Shown here piece by piece: positions 43,686-50,756 of a stretch of 64,000 nucleotides of DNA; the stretch's first letter is position 1, and each line of letters opens with the position of its first letter. The stretch spans positions 1-64,000 of the forward strand of contig CAILYI010000272.1 of the NCBI GenBank assembly GCA_903838415.1, read 5' to 3'. Made by a program: the position numbers and the translations under genes. Source of the stretch: an uncultured Anaerolineae bacterium. GTDB lineage: Bacteria > Chloroflexota > Anaerolineae > Anaerolineales > Villigracilaceae. The notes beneath the pieces are model-generated. The model had not been told where the DNA came from. It saw only the letters and a list, made by a program, of their open reading frames with translations, and made no database searches.

Positions 43686-44411
43686 ATGAATGATTTCTCT
43701 GAAAAATGGCCTGAAAAACAAAAAATCCTGGTCATCCTGGCTCACCCAGATGACCCGGAATTTTTTTGTGGCGCAACACTGGCCCGTTGGGCCAACGCCG
43801 GGCACGAAATCAGCTATTATTTGCTGACCTGCGGCGACAAAGGCCGCAACGAACAGAACAGCCACATCCCAGGCGCTGAACTTTGTGCCCTGCGCCACGA
43901 GGAAGAATTCGCCGCAGCAGCGATCCTGGGTGTCAAGGAAGTCCATTTTCTCGATCGTGATGATGGTTACCTCGTCCCGGATTTGGATTTGCGCCGCGAA
44001 GTGGTACGCATCATCCGCCGATTCAAACCGGATGTGCTGATGACCTGCGACCCGCAGAATTTATTCGCCACCTACGGGCTGAATCACCCCGATCACCGCG
44101 CTGCCGGACAGGTGGTGCTCGATGCGGTTTTCCCCGCCGCCGGGAACGAACTCTTTTTCCCGGAACTGCTCGACGAAGGTTGGCAGCCTCACAGCCCCAA
44201 GGAAGTCTGGGCTTCGCTGACCAGCCAGCCCAACGTGGTGCTTGACGTAACCGACACCTGGGAAACAAAAATCCGCGCGCTCAAAGAACATAAATCCCAG
44301 ATCGGCGATCCGGCCAAGTTCGAAGAACGCATCCGCTCGCGCCGGGCGGAAGACAGCACGGAAGAAAAACCACGCTACGAAGAGAAATTCCGCGTGGTCA
44401 GCTGGAGATAA
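43686..44411 (+). CDS. PIG-L/LmbE-family deacetylase
   Basis: A 241-residue zinc-dependent deacetylase of the PIG-L family, which includes BshB and MshB (thiol cofactor synthesis) and N-acetylglucosaminyl-inositol deacetylases. Metal-site motifs: LAHPDDPEFFCG (His-Pro-Asp-Asp) and NHPDHRAAG. The rest fits, with KPDVLMTCDPQNLF and the C-terminal helix RALKEHKSQIG. The substrate cannot be decided; no glycosyltransferase for a bacillithiol-like pathway is adjacent. It follows ricT by 12 bases with an AGGTAAAGCC ribosome-binding site and precedes a GNAT gene by six, so the run from ricT to the M20 enzyme may be one transcript. Confidence 0.88.
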   Translation: MNDFSEKWPEKQKILVILAHPDDPEFFCGATLARWANAGHEISYYLLTCGDKGRNEQNSHIPGAELCALRHEEEFAAAAILGVKEVHFLDRDDGYLVPDLDLRREVVRIIRRFKPDVLMTCDPQNLFATYGLNHPDHRAAGQVVLDAVFPAAGNELFFPELLDEGWQPHSPKEVWASLTSQPNVVLDVTDTWETKIRALKEHKSQIGDPAKFEERIRSRRAEDSTEEKPRYEEKFRVVSWR

Positions 44412-44417
44412 CGTCAA

Positions 44418-44945
44418 ATGGATTTTCAAACCGAGCGCGGATTACTCACCATCCTTCAGGCCCAAGAATCAGATGCGCCTGCTTACCGCGAATTGCGGTT
44501 GGAAGCCTTGCGCAATCACCCTGAAGCCTTCAGCTCAGATTATGCGCTAAACCAAGCCGAACCCCCATCCTATTGGTCAAATCGATTGCAGGCTTTGGGC
44601 CAGGAAAGCATGCTTTATTTCGTCATCCACAACAATCAGTTCATCGGCATGTGCGGAATTAGCCGGGGATATTCGCCAAAGACGCGGCATAGCGCCACCA
44701 TTTGGGGCGTTTATATCCAATCAGAATGGCGAGGCCTGCAGATTGCCGAAGCGCTGATCGCCGAATGTGCGCAATGGGCGAAAACGCAAGAGGTTAAGCT
44801 ACTTAAATTAGGAGTAGTCGCCACCAATGCGGCGGCTATTCGTTGTTATCTTCGTTGTGGCTTTACCGTCTACGGGGTCGAACCACAGGCAATTTATTGT
44901 AACGGCCAACAGTATGATGAATTACTTATGGCACGCTTCCTATAA
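44418..44945 (+). CDS. GNAT-family N-acetyltransferase
   Basis: A 175-residue GNAT protein. The fold is visible from TILQAQESDAPAYRELRLEAL (first strand-helix), through FVIHNNQFIGMCGISRGY, ATIWGVYIQSEWRGLQIAEALIAECAQWA (the acetyl-CoA pyrophosphate loop, here QSEWRGLQIA instead of the common Q/RxxGxG/A form) to VVATNAAAIRCYLRCGFTVYGVEP. It would acetylate an amine or protein N-terminus; the substrate is unknown. It lies between the PIG-L gene (six bases) and the M20 amidohydrolase gene (24 bases) in the same direction. Confidence 0.88.
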   Translation: MDFQTERGLLTILQAQESDAPAYRELRLEALRNHPEAFSSDYALNQAEPPSYWSNRLQALGQESMLYFVIHNNQFIGMCGISRGYSPKTRHSATIWGVYIQSEWRGLQIAEALIAECAQWAKTQEVKLLKLGVVATNAAAIRCYLRCGFTVYGVEPQAIYCNGQQYDELLMARFL

Positions 44946-44969
44946 GATAAAACTTTCCACGGAGTCCCG

Positions 44970-46148
44970 ATGCCCGACTTTTATTCAGAAGCCAAAAAAC
45001 TATTCGCCTATTCCCAGGCTATCCGCCGTGACTTGCATCAGCACCCCGAACTGGGCTTTCAGGAAGTGCGCACCTCCGGCATCATCGCCAAAGAACTGCG
45101 CGAAATCGGGCTGGAAGTAACCACCGGCATCGCCAAAACCGGCGTGATTGCCATGATCGACGGCGCCAAACCTGGCCCAGTCATCATGCTGCGTTTCGAC
45201 ATCGACGCTCTGCCAATCAGCGAACAAACCGGCGCGGATTATGCTTCGCAAAACCCCGGCCTGATGCACGCCTGCGGGCATGACGGCCACGTCGCCATCG
45301 GCCTGACGGTGGCGCGCCTGCTCAATGAGCACCGTGACCAACTCAGCGGCACCGTAAAACTGGTTTTTCAACCCGCCGAAGAAGGCGCGGGCGGCGCGGA
45401 AACAATGGTCAAGGAAGGCGCGCTCGAAAGCCCCGCCCCCGTCCGCTGCCTGGGGCTTCATATTTGGAACGAGAAACCGCTCGGCTGGCTGGGAGTCGCC
45501 GCCGGACCGGTCATGGCCTCCGCCGCCACCTTCAGCGTCACCCTGACGGGCAAAGGCGGTCATGGGGCGATGCCGCACCAGACCATCGATCCAGTCGTCG
45601 CGGCGGCGCAAATCATCAGCGCGGCACAAACCATCTCGTCCCGCAATACAGATCCACAAAAAGCCTGCGTGATCTCATTTTGCTCGATCCACGCGGGCGA
45701 CGCCTTCAACGTCATCCCGCAAGCGATGGAGATGAAGGGCACCATCCGCGCCTTCGAGCCCGAAGTGGAGCAAATGGCTTACAAACGGCTGGATGAAATC
45801 GTCCGTGGGATTGGCGCGGCGATGGGCTGCCAGGTGGAAATCAGTATCACCAACATCACCCCGGCCGTGATCAACGACCCGCAAACCACTTCCGCCGTTA
45901 AACAGGCAGCTCAAACGCTGCTGCCCGATCACGACCTTGACGAACGCGGCCGTTTCACGATGGGTGCCGAAGACTTTGCCTACTACCAGCAAAAAGTGCC
46001 CGGGACATTTTTCTTTGTCGGTTCGACCAACGCTGAAAAGGGACTGATTTACGGGCACCACCACCCCAAATTCGACTTTGACGAAGGCGTCCTGCCGCGC
46101 GCAGCGGCCCTGATGGCTGGCGCAGCCGTCGAATTGCTAAAATCATGA
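44970..46148 (+). CDS. M20-family amidohydrolase/N-acyl-amino-acid deacylase
   Basis: A 392-residue zinc hydrolase of the M20D group (hippurate hydrolase, N-acyl-L-amino-acid amidohydrolase, IAA-amino-acid hydrolase). Motifs: HQHPELGFQEVRTSG, RFDIDALPI, HACGHDGHVAIG (metal Cys and His), FQPAEEGAGGAE with the catalytic Glu, the dimerisation domain GKGGHGAMPHQTIDP, and MGAEDFAYYQQKVPG near the end. It would release amino acids from acylated forms in the cytoplasm. A ribosome-binding site (CACGGAGTCCCG) precedes the ATG, and a terminator follows ten bases after the stop. The exact substrate is not known. Confidence 0.93.
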   Translation: MPDFYSEAKKLFAYSQAIRRDLHQHPELGFQEVRTSGIIAKELREIGLEVTTGIAKTGVIAMIDGAKPGPVIMLRFDIDALPISEQTGADYASQNPGLMHACGHDGHVAIGLTVARLLNEHRDQLSGTVKLVFQPAEEGAGGAETMVKEGALESPAPVRCLGLHIWNEKPLGWLGVAAGPVMASAATFSVTLTGKGGHGAMPHQTIDPVVAAAQIISAAQTISSRNTDPQKACVISFCSIHAGDAFNVIPQAMEMKGTIRAFEPEVEQMAYKRLDEIVRGIGAAMGCQVEISITNITPAVINDPQTTSAVKQAAQTLLPDHDLDERGRFTMGAEDFAYYQQKVPGTFFFVGSTNAEKGLIYGHHHPKFDFDEGVLPRAAALMAGAAVELLKS

Positions 46149-46157
46149 CAAATATCA

Positions 46158-46188
46158 GCTCCCGGCCTACCAGGTCGGGAGCCTTTTT
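46158..46188 (+). terminator. Terminator after the M20 gene
   Basis: GCTCCCG (46158-46164) pairs with CGGGAGC (46176-46182) around an 11-base loop, followed by CTTTTT. Confidence 0.85.
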
Positions 46189-46191
46189 ATC

Positions 46192-46220
46192 TTGACGGTG
46201 TTAATCATCAGTGCTATATT
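46192..46220 (+). promoter_or_regulatory. Promoter of the GntR-korAB genes
   Basis: TTGACG (46192-46197), a 17-base spacer and TATATT (46215-46220). Just downstream, two near-identical units ATCTGATT and ATCTAATT (46231-46247) and a TATTAATA palindrome could be the operator for the GntR-type regulator encoded next. Confidence 0.75.
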
Positions 46221-46259
46221 AATACTAATAATCTGATTAATCTAATTCATCGGCAAAAT

Positions 46260-46934
46260 ATGTCATCTCTCGAAAATCTGTCCGAATTCATGCGTTATTT
46301 AGCCGCCCACCCGGCGGAAGAAAACCTGCCCGCGCTGACCAGCCTGAGTACAGAACTGGGCGTCAGTGTGGCCAGTTTGCGTGAACAACTCGAAGTAGCC
46401 CGCGCCCTCGGTTTGGTGGACGTGCGTCCGCGCACCGGCATACGCCGCTTGCCGTATACGTTTCTACCGGCAGTCCGCAAGAGCCTGGGCTATGGCATGG
46501 CGCTGGATGAAGCCAATTTTCAGTTATTTGCCGATCTGCGCAAGCACGTCGAGGCGGCGTACTGGCACGAGGCAGTGGGAAAATTGACAGAAGAAGATCA
46601 CGCCCGTCTACAATCGCTGATCGAACGGGCCTGGACCAAACTCGACGGGCGTCCCGTCCAAATCCCCCACGATGAACACAAGCAGCTGCACCTGACAATT
46701 TACTGCCGTCTTGGGAATCCGTTTGTCAGCGGTATTCTGGAAGCCTACTGGGAAGCCTACGAAGCCATCGGGCTGAATGTTTTTACGGATTATGCCTACC
46801 TGCGCGAAGTATGGGATTATCACCAACGCATGGTGGATTCAATTTGTAGTGGTAATTACGAACCAGGTTACCAGGCATTAATTGAACATGCCGACCTGCT
46901 GGCTGACTTGCTCGACCATCGCCCTGTAAAGTAG
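46260..46934 (+). CDS. GntR-family regulator with FCD domain
   Basis: A 224-residue regulator. The N-terminal 75 residues fit a winged helix (LPALTSLSTELGVSVASLREQLEVARALGLVDVRPRTGIRR), with SVASLREQL as the recognition helix of GntR type. The C-terminal part is an all-helical FCD ligand domain (FADLRKHVEAAYWHEAV, HDEHKQLHLTIYCRLGNPFV, YLREVWDYHQRMVDSI...HADLL) with the Asp/His residues used for metal or acid binding. Members usually sense carboxylic acids. The promoter upstream is clear, and the regulator gene is followed after 25 bases by korA on the same strand, so it probably controls the 2-oxoacid oxidoreductase and itself. No Shine-Dalgarno sequence is seen at its ATG. Confidence 0.85.
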   Translation: MSSLENLSEFMRYLAAHPAEENLPALTSLSTELGVSVASLREQLEVARALGLVDVRPRTGIRRLPYTFLPAVRKSLGYGMALDEANFQLFADLRKHVEAAYWHEAVGKLTEEDHARLQSLIERAWTKLDGRPVQIPHDEHKQLHLTIYCRLGNPFVSGILEAYWEAYEAIGLNVFTDYAYLREVWDYHQRMVDSICSGNYEPGYQALIEHADLLADLLDHRPVK

Positions 46935-46959
46935 CTACACTCAACCCATTGAGGAGATT

Positions 46960-48756
46960 ATGACCCAACGTATCGTTAATGACTTTTCCATCGTAGTTGG
47001 TACCGCCAACGGCTCCGGCTCACAAACATCGAATGCGACAATATTGCGCGCATTGTTCAAAATGGGCATTCCCGTTTCGGGCAAGAACCTGTTCCCCAGC
47101 AACATTCAGGGATTACCGACCTGGTACATCATCCGCGCGAGCAAGGATGGTTTCACAGCCCGGCGCGATGAATGTGAAGTCGTCGTCGCCATGAACCCGA
47201 ACTCGTTTGAGAAGGACCTGGCCAGCGTTCTGCCGGGCGGTGCATTCTTCTACGATGACTCGATCAAAAAGCCGATCACGCGCGATGATGTCATCGTTTA
47301 CGCGATGCCAGTCAAGCAGATCGTCCGCAATGACCCGGCCATCCCCAGCAACCTGCGCGACATGATCGCCAACATGGTATACGTGGGCGTTCTGGCGCAA
47401 ATGCTTGGCATTGACATGGCCAAGATTGAAGCGGCGTTGAGTTTTGCCTTCAAGGGCAAACAGAAACCGATCGATTTGAACTTGAATATTGCCAAAGCGG
47501 CCGCCGATTGGGCCAAAGACAACCTGGAAAAGAAAGATCCCTACTACGTCGAAGCCATGGACAAAACCGAAGGGCTAATCATGTCGGACGGCAACACCGC
47601 CGCCGCGATTGGCTCCATCTATGGCGGCGTACAGTTTGTGGGATGGTACCCAATCACCCCGGCCACCAGCCTGGCCGAGGAATTGAACGAATTCCTGCCC
47701 AAGCTGCGCAAAACAGAAGATGGCAAGGATACTTATGCCGTCGTTCAAGCGGAAGATGAACTGGCCGCCATCGGGATGTGCATCGGCGCGGGCTGGGCCG
47801 GTTTACGGTCGATGACCTCCACCTCCGGCCCCGGCCTGAGCCTGATGACGGAATTTGTCGGCTTGGCGTATTACGCCGAAATTCCGATCGTCATTTGGGA
47901 TGTGACCCGCATCGGCCCAAGCACCGGCCTGCCGACTCGCACCTCACAGGGCGACTTGAATTTTGCTGCCAACATGGGCCACGGTGATACAGATAACATC
48001 ATCCTGCTGCCCGGCTCGGTCAATGAATGCTTTGAATTTGGCTGGCGCGCCTTTGACGTGGCCGAACGCATCCAGACGCCGGTCATTGTGCTTGGCGACC
48101 TGGACTTCGGCATGAATCAATGGATGACCGAACCTTTCAAATACCCCGATACACCCATGGATCGCGGCAAAGTGCTCTGGGAAGAAGACTTGAAGAAACT
48201 GACCGAGCCCTGGGGCCGCTACCTGGATAAAGATGGCGACGGCATCCCCTATCGCACCTTCCCTGGCAACCGCCTGCCAGGCAGCGCATATTTCACCCGC
48301 GGCACCGGACACGATGCTTACGCCAAATACACCGAAGACTCCGCTGTATGGGAAGCCAACATGGATCGTCTCAAGAGAAAGTTTGAGACCGCCAAAGAAT
48401 ATTTGCCGAAACCGATCATTGAGAATGTCGCTGGCGCGAAAGAAGGCGTCATCGCCTTTGGTTCGACCGTCCCAGCGGTAGAGGAAGCCCGCTATTTGCT
48501 GGAAAAGGAAACGGGGAGAAAGACAAATTTCCTGCGCATGCGCTCCATCCCCTTCTCAGACGAAGTCAAGGATTTCGTCCAGAAACAGGATCGAGTATTC
48601 ATCGTCGAAATGAACCGCGATGGACAGTTGTATGAAGAAATGCTGATTGCCATGCCCGAACTGGCCGCCAAGCTGGTTTCGGTGGCTTACAGCGACGGCA
48701 TGCCACCCGCTGCCAGGCGCGTGGTTTCAGAAATCCTGGCAAAGGAGATCAAATAA
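46960..48756 (+). CDS. korA: 2-oxoacid:ferredoxin oxidoreductase, fused gamma-alpha subunit
   Basis: A 598-residue subunit. Residues 1-200 are the gamma (pyruvate/ketoisovalerate oxidoreductase catalytic) domain beginning VVGTANGSGSQTSNATILRALFKMG. From about residue 200 the alpha domain follows (GNTAAAIGSIYGGVQFVGWYPITPATSLAEEL, AEDELAAIGMCIGAGWAGLRSMTSTSGPGLSLM, PTRTSQGDL), and the protein ends with the domain II/VI-type segment. The YPITPATSLAEEL signature is of the KorA/2-oxoglutarate-type family; whether the substrate is 2-oxoglutarate or another 2-oxoacid is uncertain. It oxidatively decarboxylates the acid, passing electrons to ferredoxin and making acyl-CoA. Strong ribosome-binding site GAGGAGATT. 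It pairs with korB two bases downstream. Confidence 0.93.
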   Translation: MTQRIVNDFSIVVGTANGSGSQTSNATILRALFKMGIPVSGKNLFPSNIQGLPTWYIIRASKDGFTARRDECEVVVAMNPNSFEKDLASVLPGGAFFYDDSIKKPITRDDVIVYAMPVKQIVRNDPAIPSNLRDMIANMVYVGVLAQMLGIDMAKIEAALSFAFKGKQKPIDLNLNIAKAAADWAKDNLEKKDPYYVEAMDKTEGLIMSDGNTAAAIGSIYGGVQFVGWYPITPATSLAEELNEFLPKLRKTEDGKDTYAVVQAEDELAAIGMCIGAGWAGLRSMTSTSGPGLSLMTEFVGLAYYAEIPIVIWDVTRIGPSTGLPTRTSQGDLNFAANMGHGDTDNIILLPGSVNECFEFGWRAFDVAERIQTPVIVLGDLDFGMNQWMTEPFKYPDTPMDRGKVLWEEDLKKLTEPWGRYLDKDGDGIPYRTFPGNRLPGSAYFTRGTGHDAYAKYTEDSAVWEANMDRLKRKFETAKEYLPKPIIENVAGAKEGVIAFGSTVPAVEEARYLLEKETGRKTNFLRMRSIPFSDEVKDFVQKQDRVFIVEMNRDGQLYEEMLIAMPELAAKLVSVAYSDGMPPAARRVVSEILAKEIK

Positions 48757-48757
48757 C

Positions 48758-49813
48758 ATGGCTGAAAACCTTCCGATGGCTGGCGCAAGTGTACAGGTAA
48801 ACCTGGCCGGTCTTAGCAAAAATGATTATCGCGGTCTGCCCAGCACACTCTGCCAGGGCTGCGGACACAACTCGATCGCCAACCAGATCGTGACCGCCGC
48901 TTATGAAATGAATATCGTCCCGGAAAATGTGCTCAAATTTAGCGGCATCGGCTGCTCGAGCAAATCCCCAACGTATTTTCTGAGCCGCTCGTTTGGATTC
49001 AACGGTTTGCACGGACGCATGCCGTCGATCGCCACCGGCGCGCTGTTTGGCGATGTCAGCTTGAAGGGCATCGGCGTCTCCGGTGACGGCGACAGCGCCA
49101 GCATCGGCATGGGCCAGTTCAAGCACATGATGCGCCGCAACGTGGATATGGTCTACATTGTTGAGAATAATGGTGTCTACGGCCTGACCAAAGGTCAATT
49201 CTCCGCCACTGCGGAAGTGGGCCTGAGCCTGAAAAAACAAGGCATCAACCAGTATATGCCGATTGACATTTGCATGGAAGCGATTGCATCCAACGCTACT
49301 TTTGTGGCGCGTTCCTTTGCGGGCGATCCGAAACAGGTAAAAGAATTGCTCAAGGCCGCCATCGCGCACAAGGGCATCGCCGTGCTGGATATCATCAGCC
49401 CATGCGTCACCTTCAACAACCAGGATAACGCCTATCATTCCTACACCTGGGGCAAGGATCACGAAGCGCCCCTGCACGAGATTTCCTTCATCCCGGCCCG
49501 CGACGAGATCATTATCCCCGATGACTTCGAAGCCGGAACCGTCCGCGAAGTGGAAATGCACGATGGTTCGAGCATCGTGCTGAAGAAACTCGAACAGGAT
49601 TACGACCCAACCAGCAAATTCCAGGCTTTGCACAAGCTGGAAGAAGCCCAGCAGAACAACTGGCTGATTACCGGCCTGATTTATCTCGACACCAAAAAAC
49701 CGGCGTTGAATGAGAAATACAACCTGACCGACACACCCCTCAACCGGCTGACCGAGAAAGAGCTACGTCCTGGCCCTGAGACCATCAAGCAGATTAACGA
49801 TATGATGTTTTAG
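48758..49813 (+). CDS. korB: 2-oxoacid:ferredoxin oxidoreductase beta subunit
   Basis: The real start is the ATG at 48758, one base after the korA stop, with AAAGGAGATC upstream; the track start at 48647 lies inside korA. The 351-residue beta subunit binds thiamine diphosphate (GDGDSASIGMGQFKHMMRRN...VYIVENNGVYGLTKGQ, the GDG-N motif) and a [4Fe-4S] cluster (Cys in STLCQGCGHN, GIGCSSKSP and SPCVTF). Together with korA it forms a two-subunit enzyme that needs a separate ferredoxin. A long terminator follows. The position directly behind a GntR-FCD regulator suggests control by an organic acid. Confidence 0.94.
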   Translation: MAENLPMAGASVQVNLAGLSKNDYRGLPSTLCQGCGHNSIANQIVTAAYEMNIVPENVLKFSGIGCSSKSPTYFLSRSFGFNGLHGRMPSIATGALFGDVSLKGIGVSGDGDSASIGMGQFKHMMRRNVDMVYIVENNGVYGLTKGQFSATAEVGLSLKKQGINQYMPIDICMEAIASNATFVARSFAGDPKQVKELLKAAIAHKGIAVLDIISPCVTFNNQDNAYHSYTWGKDHEAPLHEISFIPARDEIIIPDDFEAGTVREVEMHDGSSIVLKKLEQDYDPTSKFQALHKLEEAQQNNWLITGLIYLDTKKPALNEKYNLTDTPLNRLTEKELRPGPETIKQINDMMF

Positions 49814-49830
49814 TTTTGAAGCTGAATTTG

Positions 49831-49869
49831 ACCAAAAGCCCTCTTCGAAAACCGGAGAGGGCTTTTGGT
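49831..49869 (+). terminator. Terminator after korAB
   Basis: ACCAAAAGCCCTCT (49831-49844) pairs perfectly with AGAGGGCTTTTGGT (49856-49869). The T tract is inside the second arm. Confidence 0.85.
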
Positions 49870-49916
49870 GTAAGGTTGTGGCGTATAATTGGCATTGAGA
49901 TTTCAGGAGAGAACCT

Positions 49917-50099
49917 ATGAAAAAATCCTTACGGCTAACCGCCATCATTGAACGTGAAGACGATGCCTATGTTGCCACATGCCCTGAATTGGATGTAGTC
50001 AGCCAGGGAGATACGGTCGAGGCAGCTCGTTTTAATCTGCTCGAGGCTGTAGAGGGATTTTTCGAAGTTGCCTCGCCTTCTGAAATCAAGCGGCATTAA
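49917..50099 (+). CDS. hicB: HicB-family antitoxin, short form
   Basis: A 60-residue protein with the partial RNase H-like fold of HicB: LTAIIEREDDAYVATCPELDVVSQGDTVEEA-type core, here DTVEAARFNLLEAVEGFFEV, ending ASPSEIKRH. Short HicB antitoxins of this kind usually run about ten residues further. In this gene the TAA at 50097-50099 follows immediately, yet the same frame then stays open for 24 more codons (KKETYIMPLMPTAPDLKAKP), which may be the lost tail. A TATAAT at 49884-49889 and a ribosome-binding site (CAGGAGAGAACCT) precede it. HicB binds and silences the HicA mRNA interferase and represses its own operon. The order hicB-hicA is normal for one subgroup. Confidence 0.85.
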   Translation: MKKSLRLTAIIEREDDAYVATCPELDVVSQGDTVEAARFNLLEAVEGFFEVASPSEIKRH

Positions 50100-50190
50100 A
50101 AAAAAGAAACATACATTATGCCGCTCATGCCCACCGCCCCAGACTTGAAGGCAAAGCCAGCCGCAAGAGGCTAACAGACTCAAGTTTGCC

Positions 50191-50415
50191 ATGGCAAAAT
50201 TACGGATACTTTCTGGCAGGGACGTTTGTAAAATTCTATTCCAGAATGGGTTTGTAGAAGTCCGCCAAAAGGGCAGTCACATTATCATGTAGAAAAAAGT
50301 TGGAAACTCAACGGTTACCGTACCGATACCGGATCACGTCGAGTTGAAAACTGGAACGCCATTGGGGATCATCCGGCAGTCAGGGCTTTTCCGTAACTTA
50401 TTTGAGACCAGTTAA
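50191..50415 (+). pseudogene. hicA: HicA toxin gene with an in-frame stop codon
   Basis: The ATG at 50191 opens MAKLRILSGRDVCKILFQNGF, VEVRQKGSHIIM, then TAG (50290-50292), then KKVGNSTVTVPIPDHVELKTG and IIRQSGLFRNLFETS to TAA at 50413-50415. Around the break this matches HicA mRNA interferases of about 75 residues in one frame: the catalytic His sits in RQKGSHIIM and the C-terminal PDH and IIRQSGL motifs are intact. The expected residue at the TAG is usually Gln or another polar residue (CAG to TAG needs one change). Only codon 34 is broken and no frameshift is present, so the loss looks recent, or a suppressor could read through. The gene is absent from the ORF track because of the stop. 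Confidence 0.85.
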
Positions 50416-50505
50416 TTCTTTTAACCTCCTTCAAGCAAAAAGCTTAATCCACGAAAACAAGATCAAATGCCTTCCGTCAAAGAAGCCTACGGTCTTGTTA
50501 TTTGT

Positions 50506-50514
50506 ACGCGGAGG
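50506..50514 (+). repeat. Left target-site duplication of the MITE
   Basis: ACGCGGAGG directly precedes the left end of the element and is repeated exactly at 50708-50716 after its right end. Confidence 0.85.
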
Positions 50515-50707
50515 GGGTATACCGCAAAACTGTTGGTGAGTTTCTGGCAAACTTCCGCGCGCAACATTTTGGCGGGCTGCAGCCCCTCCTCAGCACAAAA
50601 AATCCTTCTGGCTGCCCAATAAGTCGGATTCAGTCGACTTGCATAACCTGAGGCAGAGCTTTAGTTCTCGCCGATACAAAAGTCACCTACACTTTTGCGC
50701 TATACCC
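50515..50707. mobile_element. 193-bp MITE-like element with 29-bp terminal inverted repeats
   Basis: The left end (50515-50543) begins GGGTATACCGCAAAACTG. The reverse complement of the right end begins GGGTATAGCGCAAAAGTG. The two 29-base ends agree at 25 positions. The interior (about 135 bases) has no meaningful reading frame and a GGGCTGCAGCCC palindrome near 50574-50585. Exact 9-bp direct repeats flank it. A non-autonomous transposable element is the best reading; the parent transposase is not in the window. End sequence and duplication length would fit several IS families that make 8-9-bp duplications, and I cannot choose among them. The flanking intergenic stretches at 50416-50505 and 50717-50756 show no gene. 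Confidence 0.85.
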
Positions 50708-50716
50708 ACGCGGAGG
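50708..50716 (+). repeat. Right target-site duplication of the MITE
   Basis: ACGCGGAGG immediately after the right terminal inverted repeat, identical to the left copy at 50506-50514. Confidence 0.85.
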
Positions 50717-50756
50717 CCTGAATACAAATTTCGGCAAACTTTGTTACAATGTCGGC

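Noticed and set aside
48749-49633. 294-codon ORF opposite korB
   Set aside because: The sense frame carries the TPP and Cys motifs of korB; the antisense frame has no recognisable domain.
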